DNA of 64,000 nt from CAZCAC01 sp964496575 (GTDB taxonomy: Bacteria; Planctomycetota; UBA1135; GCA-002686595). The stretch lies in contig CAZCAC010000009.1 of assembly GCA_964496575.1 (NCBI GenBank), forward strand, positions 48,200 through 112,199. The letters are read 5' to 3'. Of the stretch, positions 57,389 through 64,000 are shown in pieces. The first letter of the stretch is position 1, and each line of letters opens with the position of its first letter. The notes under the pieces were generated by a model. The model ran no database searches. It was given only the letters and a program-made list of their open reading frames with translations, and was not told where the DNA came from. The position numbers were made by a program, and so were the translations under genes.

Positions 57389-58867
57389 TTGAGAAGAGCC
57401 CCCGCAACGCTTTCGCTGCTGGTCGCGCTCCCCCTCTGGGGGGGGTGCGCGTCGTCGTCGACGGTGTTTCACCGACTCGAACCCGCGACCCCGGAGAGAG
57501 CTTCCGATGAGGCCGGGTCGGCGGAGACGGAGCACGCCTGGGTCGACGTCACGCCTGCCGCCGCGCCGGCGGTCGACTCGGCGGGGACCCTCGACCTGCA
57601 CCTCCCCGAGGCGATCGGAATGGCGCTGGAGGAGAACCCCGACATCCACGTCGCCGCGGCCCGGATCGTCGCCGCGGAGGCCGGCCTGGAGGAGACGCGC
57701 AGCGCCTGGCGACCGAACCTCGGGGTCGAGCTCGGCTACCTGCGCGCGGACGCGCCGTCGATGTACCTGTTCAAGACGATCGACGCGGGGCGCTACGTGC
57801 CCGGGACCGACTTCAACGACCCCGGGGCGTTCAGCAACTGGGAGGCGGGGATCGACCTCCGCTACAACCTGTACAACGGGGGTCGCGACGAGCTGCGGGA
57901 GCAGATCGCGGAAGATGGCGTCGAGCTGGAGCGCCTGCAGCAGGCGGTGGTCGAGAACGCCCTCGCCGCGGCGGTGATCGACGCCTGGTACACGGTCCTC
58001 GCTGCGGAGGAACAGATCCTCACCGCGCGAGCCTCGGTGGCGACGACCCGGTCCCAGGTCGACGAAGCGCGCGTACGCTTCGAGGAAGGGCGCAGCCTGC
58101 GCTCGGACCTGCTCTCGCTGCAGGTGAGACAGGCCGAGGCGGAGGAGCTGGTCATCCGCGCGGAGAATGGTCGCGAGCTGGCGCTGGCCGCGCTGGCACA
58201 GCTCCTGGGGCTGGACGCCGGCGAGGAGCTGACGCTCCAGGCGGGAGGGCTGCAGACCTCCGAGATGCCGGCCGACTTCGACGAGGCGCTGGACCGCGCG
58301 GTGGCCCTGCGGCCGGAGCTCGAACGAGCGCGTCGCAGCGTGACGATGGCGGAGCGACAGCTCGAGCGGGCGAAGTCGGGGATCCTCCCCAGCGCCGATC
58401 TCTTCGCGCGAGGCTGGTACGACTCGCCCGCGCTCGACTTTCACGACTCGCGTGAGAACTGGGCGCTCGGTGTCTCGCTGAGCTGGGACCTCTACGACGG
58501 CGGCCGGCGTGGCGCGGGGGTCGATCGGTCGCAGGCCCGACTCGACGAGATGCGACGCGCGGACCGCAAGGCGATGCTGGCCGTACAGCTGGACGTGAAG
58601 TCCGCCTGGGTCCGGCTCGACGACGCGAGGCAACGATTGGAAGTCGCCGCCTCCGCGGTCGGCACCGCAGAGGAGACGCTCCAGCTGGTGCAGGCGCGCT
58701 ACGAATCGGGTGCGGCGACGGTGACGAGGTACCTGGAGGCGGAGCTGATGAGCACGCAGGCGAAGATGAGGCGAACCAACGCGGCATTCGATCTGGAACA
58801 GGCGAAGGCCGGGCTGATGCGATCGATCGGCGTCTTCTCGAACGTTCCCGTGGACGGGGTGGAGTGA
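57389..58867 (+). CDS. TolC-family outer-membrane efflux lipoprotein
   Basis: A 492-residue outer-membrane channel component. TTG 57389 is chosen as the start because AGAGGA precedes it by 7 bp and a lipoprotein signal follows at once (LSLLVALPLWGGCASS); a GTG at 57320 would add 23 residues. Two homologous halves are visible: LHLPEAIGMALEENPDIHVA with NWEAGIDLRYNLYNGGRDEL, and ALDRAVALRPELERARRSVT with GVSLSWDLYDGGRRGAGVDR. The YNGG/YDGG turns and long helices are the marks of TolC/OprM-type proteins. It is first in an operon with the adaptor and pump genes (1-bp overlap with the adaptor). Confidence 0.92.
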   Translation: MRRAPATLSLLVALPLWGGCASSSTVFHRLEPATPERASDEAGSAETEHAWVDVTPAAAPAVDSAGTLDLHLPEAIGMALEENPDIHVAAARIVAAEAGLEETRSAWRPNLGVELGYLRADAPSMYLFKTIDAGRYVPGTDFNDPGAFSNWEAGIDLRYNLYNGGRDELREQIAEDGVELERLQQAVVENALAAAVIDAWYTVLAAEEQILTARASVATTRSQVDEARVRFEEGRSLRSDLLSLQVRQAEAEELVIRAENGRELALAALAQLLGLDAGEELTLQAGGLQTSEMPADFDEALDRAVALRPELERARRSVTMAERQLERAKSGILPSADLFARGWYDSPALDFHDSRENWALGVSLSWDLYDGGRRGAGVDRSQARLDEMRRADRKAMLAVQLDVKSAWVRLDDARQRLEVAASAVGTAEETLQLVQARYESGAATVTRYLEAELMSTQAKMRRTNAAFDLEQAKAGLMRSIGVFSNVPVDGVE

Positions 58868-59925
58868 TGAACAAGAAGCTCAAGAACGTGTTGCGGCTCC
58901 TCGGCGGGCTGGTCTTTCTCGGCGTGGTCCTGCTGCTCGGCGGAATGTTCGATTCGGCCGGGATCCTCCCCGGAGTCCAGGCGGCTCCACAAGGAGAGGC
59001 ACGGCCGGCGAACACCGCCGAGGCAGTGCTGACGAAGCGTCCCGTGTGGTACGAGGCGGTCGGGACGCTCTCGTCGCGCTCTCGCGTCGACGTGACCCCG
59101 CGGGTCGCCGGGCAGATCACGGAGCTCACCCTCGAGGTGGGCCAGACGGTGGAGCGGGGCGACGTGCTCGCGGCGCTCGACGCCCGCGAGCACGAGGCGC
59201 GCGCGGAGCAGGCTCGAAGCGCGCTGGTCGCCGCCCAGGCCACCGCCAAGCAGGCGAAGGCCGCGTTCGACCGAGTGAAGCGGCTGGCCGATCGCAACGC
59301 GGCGACCGACGAGGAGATGGAGAGCGCCCTGGCCGAGAAGGCCGCGGCGGAAGCGAGCGTCGTCGCCGCGACCGAGGGCGTGAAGGAAGCGGAAGTCGCT
59401 CTCGACTACACGCACATCGAGAGCCCGGTGAAGGGCGTGATCGCCGCGCGCCCGGCCGATCCGGGAGACATGGCCTGGCCGGGAAAACCGCTGTACACCA
59501 TCCACGACCCCGAGGCGCTGCGCATCGAGGCGCACGTCCGCGAGGGTCTGATCGGCCGCGTGGTGGTCGGCGCGAGGCACCCGGTACGGATCGACAGTCT
59601 CGCGATGACGCTCGAAGGCACCGTCGAGGAGATCGTCCCGCTCGCCGATCCGCGGAGCCGCTCCTTTCTGGTCCGCGTCGCCGTGCCCTTCCAGCAGGGG
59701 CTGCACCCGGGGATGTTCGGGCGCCTGCGGCTGAACCTCGATGAGCGCGACGCGGTGCTCGTTCCCGAAGCGGCGGTTCGCGTGGTCGGACAGCTCCACA
59801 CGGTGCTGGCGCGCCACGAGGATCGCTGGGTCCGGCGCTACGTGACCATCGGCGAGGTCCTCGACGGGAAGTGCGAGGTGCTCTCGGGTCTGTCCGGCGG
59901 CGAGACGATCGGCTGGAGCGAGTGA
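58867..59925 (+). CDS. RND efflux periplasmic adaptor (HlyD/MFP family)
   Basis: A 352-residue membrane-fusion protein linking the pump to the outer-membrane channel. The ATG at 58867 shares one base with the TolC-gene stop. An N-terminal membrane anchor (LLGGLVFLGVVLLLGGMF) precedes the lipoyl half-motif RSRVDVTPRVAGQITELTLE, a helical hairpin (about residues 105-170: AAQATAKQAKAAFDRVKRLA), the second lipoyl half VALDYTHIESPVKGVIAARP, and the beta-barrel VRIDSLAMTLEGTVEEIVPL. The C-terminal membrane-proximal part is complete (VLVPEAAVRVVGQLHTVLAR). Normal length; cargo unknown. Confidence 0.93.
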   Translation: MNKKLKNVLRLLGGLVFLGVVLLLGGMFDSAGILPGVQAAPQGEARPANTAEAVLTKRPVWYEAVGTLSSRSRVDVTPRVAGQITELTLEVGQTVERGDVLAALDAREHEARAEQARSALVAAQATAKQAKAAFDRVKRLADRNAATDEEMESALAEKAAAEASVVAATEGVKEAEVALDYTHIESPVKGVIAARPADPGDMAWPGKPLYTIHDPEALRIEAHVREGLIGRVVVGARHPVRIDSLAMTLEGTVEEIVPLADPRSRSFLVRVAVPFQQGLHPGMFGRLRLNLDERDAVLVPEAAVRVVGQLHTVLARHEDRWVRRYVTIGEVLDGKCEVLSGLSGGETIGWSE

Positions 59926-59929
59926 CGGC

Positions 59930-62900
59930 ATGACCGTGGAAACCAAGCCGAAGGGGATCCTGGCCTCGATCGTCGGGACCTTCCTCGAAGGACATCTCTC
60001 CGTCCTCCTGGCCGCGCTGGCGCTGGCGCTCGGCCTCGCGGCGATCGTCTTCACCCCGCGCGAAGAGGAGCCGCAGATCGTCGTGCCCATGGCCGACATC
60101 CACGTACAGGCTCCCGGGGCGAGCGCGGAAGAGGTCGAGAAGCTGGTCGCCACACCGCTCGAGCGGCTGCTCTGGCAGATCGACGGGGTGGAGTACGTGT
60201 ACTCGGTGTCCGAGCGAGGCCGGGCGGTGGTCACGGTGCGCTTCTACGTCGGGGAGGACCGCGAGGACTCGCTGGTCAAGCTGCACAACCGGATCAGCTC
60301 CAACCTCGACACCGCGACCCCGATCGTCGAGGGCTGGGTGATCAAGCCCATTGAGATCGACGATGTGCCGATCGTCACCATCACCCTGTCGTCGGACACG
60401 CACGACGATCACGCGCTGCGGCGGGTCGGCGAGGAGGTGCTGGCGCGACTCGATCACGTCGAGAACGTCTCGCGGACGCGGATCGCCGGCGGGCGACGAC
60501 TGGAGGTGCGGGTCGAGCCCACGCCCGAGGCGATGACGGCCTACGGGATCTCGCTGGTCGAGATCAGCCAGGCCCTCGCCGCCGCGGACACCTCGCTGGT
60601 CGCAGGCGATTTCGCTCGCGTCGATCGATCGATCACCGTGGAGAGCGGGCCCTTCCTGCAGGACGCCGCCGAGGTGGCCTCGCTGGTCATCGGCGTGCAT
60701 CAGGGCGTGCCCGTGCACGTACACGACGTCGCCAGTGTCGAACTGGGGCCGGAGGAGCCGCGAACGCACACGCGCATCGGCGTGACCCCGACCGGCGGCG
60801 CGGAGGGCGCCGGGACGTTGCGCGAAGCGGTGACCCTGGCCGTGGCCAAGAAGAAGGGCACCAACGCGGTGGCCGTCGCGCAAGACGTGATCGCCCGCAT
60901 GGGTGAGATCGAGGAGACGATCCTCCCCGAGGGGATCGACGTGCGGGTGACGCGGGACTACGGCGCGACCGCCGACGAGAAGGTAAACGAGCTGCTCTTC
61001 TCGCTCTTCTTCGCGATGGTGACGGTGGTGGGCCTCCTGGTCTTCGTGCTCGGCTGGCGCGAGGGGCTGATCGTCGCGCTCGCCGTGCCGATCAGCTTTG
61101 CGCTGGCTCTGTTCGTCAACCTGATCTTCGGCTACACGATCAACCGCGTGACGCTGTTCGCGCTGATCCTGACCCTCGGCCTGGTGGTCGACGACCCCAT
61201 CACCAACGTCGACAACATCCAGCGACACATCCTCGCCGGCAAGCGGAAGGCCAAGGCGGCCACGCTGGCGGCGGTGCAAGAGGTGCTGCCGCCGGTGATC
61301 ATGTCGACCCTGACCGTGATCGTCTCCTTCCTGCCGCTCTTCTTCATCACCGGGATGATGGGTCCGTACATGGGCCCGATGGCGGTGACGGTACCGATGA
61401 CGGTCACCTTCTCGACGGTTGCGGCGCTGTCGATCGTGCCCTGGGCGAGCTACAAGCTGCTGAAGAAGCGCTGGGGCAAGGGGACCGAGGAAGCCGACGC
61501 CTCGCCCTTCCTGCAGAAGGCGTACGCCTGGGGCGTCGGGCCCTTCCTGGGTTCGCGCAGAATGCGCTGGCTGCTCTTCTTCGGAGTCCTCGGCCTGCTG
61601 GCCGGGTGCGGGCTGCTGGTGGTGACCAAGCAGGTCCCGATGAAGATGCTGCCGTTCAACAACAAGGACGAGCTGCAGCTGACCATCGACCTGCCGGAGG
61701 GAACGACGCTGGAGCGGACCGACGCGGTCACGCGAGACTTCGAGCAGTACCTCTTCACCGTCCCCGAGATCACCGACTTCGAGTCGTACGTCGGCACCTA
61801 CAGCCCGATCGACTTCAACGGGTTGGTGCGGCACTACTACTTCCGCGAAGGGGAGCACCTCGCGGACATCCGGCTCAACCTGGCCGGCAAGGACGATCGG
61901 GCGCAGCAGAGCCACGCGATCGCGCTGCGGATCCGCGACGACCTGCAGCGAATAGCGGATCGGCACGGCGCCCGGATCGCCATCGTCGAGTCGCCGCCGG
62001 GGCCGCCGGTGCTGGCGACGATCGTCGGTGAGATCGGCGGACCGCCGGAGCGCAGCTACACGGAGCTGATCGATGCGTCGGAGCTGGTCCTGGAGCGGAT
62101 GCGCGAGGAGCCGGGGCTGGTCGACGTCGATACGATGGCCGAGGAACCTCACGACCACCTCGAGTTCCGCCTCGACCGCGAGAAAGCGGCGCTGCACGGC
62201 GTCGACTCGGCGCAGGTGGCGCAGACGCTGCGCGTCGCCCTGGACGGCGCGCAGCCCGCGGCGATCCACCGCCCGAGTGAGCGGCAGCCGCTCCTCGTCC
62301 GCGTGCAGCTGCCGCGGGCCTCGAGATCGGGGGACGCGGAGCTGGGGCGGCTCGCCATGAAGGGCACGGACGGCTCGAGCATCCCGCTGGACGAGCTCGG
62401 CACCTTCGAGCGCGTCCCCCACGACGCGCCGATCTACCACAAGAACCTCGAGCGGGTGGTGATGGTGGTCGGCGAGATGGCCGGGCGCGCGCCGGCGGAG
62501 GCGATCCTCGAGCTGCAGTCGCACTTCAAGGAGAACGCCTTGCCCGGCGGCGTCGAGGTCGACTGGGCAGGCGAGGGGGAGTGGGACATCACGCTGAGCG
62601 TCTTCCGGGACCTGGGCCTCGCGTTCGGCGCGGCGATGATCGGCATCTACCTCTTGCTGGTGGTGCAGACCTCGTCCTTCCTGATGCCACTGTTGATCAT
62701 GACGGCGATCCCGTTGACGGCGATCGGCATCCTGCCCGGCTTCTGGATCCTCAACCTGATCGTCGATCAGCCCGTCGGTGGCTACGCGACGCCGGTATTC
62801 TTCACCGCGACGGCGATGATCGGGATGATCGCGCTGGGTGGAATCGTGGTGCGGAATTCGATCGTCCTGATCGAGTTCATCCAGAACTGCGAGGCCGAGG

Positions 62901-63127
62901 GGATGCCACTGCGCGAGGCGATCCTGAAGAGCGGCGCGGTGCGGATGCGCCCGATCCTCCTGACCGCGGCGACGACCGCGTTGGGTGCGTGGCCGATCAC
63001 CCTCGACCCGATCTTCTCCGGCCTCGCCTGGGCACTGATCTTCGGACTGTTCGCCTCGACGGCGTTCTCGCTCCTGGTGGTGCCGGTGACGTATCTGGCG
63101 TTCTACGGCAAGGCCGAAAAGGCGTAG
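59930..63127 (+). CDS. RND-family efflux pump (AcrB/MexB-like permease)
   Basis: A 1065-residue inner-membrane proton-driven pump, standard in length, with twelve membrane spans in two halves. Porter-domain signatures are present: VQAPGASAEEVEKLVATPLE (about residues 56-75) and VEYVYSVSERGRAVVTVRFY. The proton-relay Asp pair in the fourth span is conserved (LILTLGLVVDDPITNVDN, about residue 420); family members usually have A-I where this one has P-I. The second half closes with IGMIALGGIVVRNSIVLIEF and the final spans. It starts 4 bp after the adaptor stop. The sequence cannot separate drug export from heavy-metal or lipid export, although the hydrophobic loop features fit the multidrug-type class better. 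Confidence 0.94.
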   Translation: MTVETKPKGILASIVGTFLEGHLSVLLAALALALGLAAIVFTPREEEPQIVVPMADIHVQAPGASAEEVEKLVATPLERLLWQIDGVEYVYSVSERGRAVVTVRFYVGEDREDSLVKLHNRISSNLDTATPIVEGWVIKPIEIDDVPIVTITLSSDTHDDHALRRVGEEVLARLDHVENVSRTRIAGGRRLEVRVEPTPEAMTAYGISLVEISQALAAADTSLVAGDFARVDRSITVESGPFLQDAAEVASLVIGVHQGVPVHVHDVASVELGPEEPRTHTRIGVTPTGGAEGAGTLREAVTLAVAKKKGTNAVAVAQDVIARMGEIEETILPEGIDVRVTRDYGATADEKVNELLFSLFFAMVTVVGLLVFVLGWREGLIVALAVPISFALALFVNLIFGYTINRVTLFALILTLGLVVDDPITNVDNIQRHILAGKRKAKAATLAAVQEVLPPVIMSTLTVIVSFLPLFFITGMMGPYMGPMAVTVPMTVTFSTVAALSIVPWASYKLLKKRWGKGTEEADASPFLQKAYAWGVGPFLGSRRMRWLLFFGVLGLLAGCGLLVVTKQVPMKMLPFNNKDELQLTIDLPEGTTLERTDAVTRDFEQYLFTVPEITDFESYVGTYSPIDFNGLVRHYYFREGEHLADIRLNLAGKDDRAQQSHAIALRIRDDLQRIADRHGARIAIVESPPGPPVLATIVGEIGGPPERSYTELIDASELVLERMREEPGLVDVDTMAEEPHDHLEFRLDREKAALHGVDSAQVAQTLRVALDGAQPAAIHRPSERQPLLVRVQLPRASRSGDAELGRLAMKGTDGSSIPLDELGTFERVPHDAPIYHKNLERVVMVVGEMAGRAPAEAILELQSHFKENALPGGVEVDWAGEGEWDITLSVFRDLGLAFGAAMIGIYLLLVVQTSSFLMPLLIMTAIPLTAIGILPGFWILNLIVDQPVGGYATPVFFTATAMIGMIALGGIVVRNSIVLIEFIQNCEAEGMPLREAILKSGAVRMRPILLTAATTALGAWPITLDPIFSGLAWALIFGLFASTAFSLLVVPVTYLAFYGKAEKA

Positions 63128-63310
63128 CGAAGCCCGCAGGCCTCCTGCCTGCCAGCGAGGGGTGAGAAGATCAGATCTCGCTCCCTCGATATCCCGTATC
63201 GACAAAAAACCGGATGCGGACAGTCCGATCCACCGCCCCGGCCGAGTACTCGACCCTGTCGTCCGCTCGGACGGGTATCGAGACACTACACGGATAGGAG
63301 TTCTAGAATC

Positions 63311-63931
63311 ATGAAGGTGGAGATCGGAATCGTCATTCTGGCTTTTCTCGGTGGCATGGGTGTTCAGTCACAGATCGACGAGAAGCCCGCGCAGGAGCAC
63401 AAGGACTGGGGCGAGAACCCCATGGAGAACCCCGAGTTCATGGAGGCCATGATGGCCGCGGCGACGCCCGGAGCCGAGCATGAGCACATTCAGAAGGCGG
63501 TTGGCAAGTGGGACGTCGACTCGACGATCTACATGATGCCCGACGCACCGGGCATGCCCTCGACCGCGGAGGTGGAGGTCAAGTCGATCCTCGGCGGGCG
63601 CTACATCCTCGAGACGTACAAGAGTGAATTCATGGGTATGCCGACGGAGGGGCTGCTGCTCATGGGGTACGACAATCTCGCCGAGGAGTACGTCAGCATC
63701 TGGATGGACACCTACAGCACCTGGCCGAGCATCTCGCGCGGCAAGCGCAACAAGGACGGCAAGCTGGTCCAGGCGGGCATCATGCGAGACATCACGACTC
63801 CCGACGGTCGCCCGTACAAACACGTCTCCTGGGAGGAGGGCGACGACGTCATGCGCGCGGAGATGATGGACACCATGCCCGACGGAACCGAGTGGAAGGT
63901 GATGGACTTCACCTACAAGCGGCAGAAGTAA
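63311..63931 (+). CDS. Exported DUF1579-family protein
   Basis: A 206-residue protein with ATAGGAG ahead of its ATG and a probable signal peptide (MKVEIGIVILAFLGGMGVQS). From about residue 60 it follows the DUF1579 pattern: HEHIQKAVGKWDVDSTIYMM, STAEVEVKSILGGRYILETY, EGLLLMGYDNLAEEYVSIWM, and a closing sheet ending in EWKVMDFTYKR. DUF1579 proteins are predicted lipocalin-like barrels of unknown function. It is a single gene, 183 bp after the pump gene. Right after its stop the sequence reads ataccgaacc, a partial match to the dispersed repeat. Confidence 0.82.
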   Translation: MKVEIGIVILAFLGGMGVQSQIDEKPAQEHKDWGENPMENPEFMEAMMAAATPGAEHEHIQKAVGKWDVDSTIYMMPDAPGMPSTAEVEVKSILGGRYILETYKSEFMGMPTEGLLLMGYDNLAEEYVSIWMDTYSTWPSISRGKRNKDGKLVQAGIMRDITTPDGRPYKHVSWEEGDDVMRAEMMDTMPDGTEWKVMDFTYKRQK

Positions 63932-64000
63932 TACCGAACCATCTCTAAACGGGCCTCCTGCCCGGGGAGGCGCTAGCCTCTCGGGCTCGTTAGTCCCATT

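Noticed and set aside
59126..63286. 1386-codon open frame on the minus strand
   Set aside because: It is antisense to the HlyD and RND pump genes, which are unmistakable. The translation is an Arg/Asp/Glu/His-rich shadow typical of GC-rich DNA.

Overview
The window is a GC-rich, densely coded bacterial chromosome segment with about 52 protein-coding genes or gene remnants. I see no rRNA, tRNA or CRISPR array, and no phage or plasmid genes. The gene content suggests a free-living Gram-negative bacterium, most likely Planctomycetota or a neighbouring lineage. Supporting this are secreted FG-GAP proteins sharing a Cys-containing C-terminal domain, many lipoproteins, a formylglycine-type sulfatase, a DUF2961 protein, a C25-like peptidase, a complete RND efflux operon and an ECF-sigma/cyclase locus. 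The phylum is an inference from gene style; there is no marker gene here to prove it.

Layout. 1-4660: end of an AbgT transporter, a secreted FG-GAP protein, an alpha/beta-hydrolase with TPRs, and a DUF6265-ybaK pair. 5375-9461: an AlgI-type MBOAT O-acyltransferase followed by two AlgX/AlgJ-like SGNH proteins, apparently a polysaccharide-acetylation unit. 9612-16075: a redoxin-like gene, a DUF2961 protein, a GT-C glycosyltransferase with a small membrane partner, and ada. 16317-25724: an exported protein, an EamA transporter, a SnoaL/hydrolase fusion, a C25-like peptidase, a PurF-like protein without the usual N-terminal Cys, a HEAT protein and a truncated gene. 26139-31551: an accessory strip with higBA, a PYP-like PAS protein, an ASCH protein, a quinone reductase, and a three-gene cassette of coiled-coil protein, Rad50-like ATPase and PD-(D/E)XK nuclease. 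31556-39557: a GHMP kinase and its former neighbours, split by a 4.1-kb insertion between 224-bp direct repeats. 39805-50247: surface and lipoprotein genes, phosphatase/sulfatase-superfamily proteins and two glycoside hydrolases. 50311-55879: a metallophosphoesterase and an ECF-sigma operon whose second gene appears fused to an adenylate cyclase through an inserted hairpin. 56204-63931: a zinc alcohol dehydrogenase, a TolC/HlyD/RND efflux operon and a DUF1579 protein.

The least ordinary content lies between genes. Two families of short dispersed repeats occur at gene boundaries both singly and as hairpins, in the manner of REP/BIME sequences. One is the 11-mer GATAC[C/G]GAACC; the other carries AGTACGGAGTC. 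A separate element of about 93 bp occurs twice (22942-23034 and 26860-26953) and may be a structured RNA. The best candidate for an undescribed system is the operon at 28698-31551, which has the parts of a DNA-sensing defence module but matches no named type that I can assign from sequence alone.
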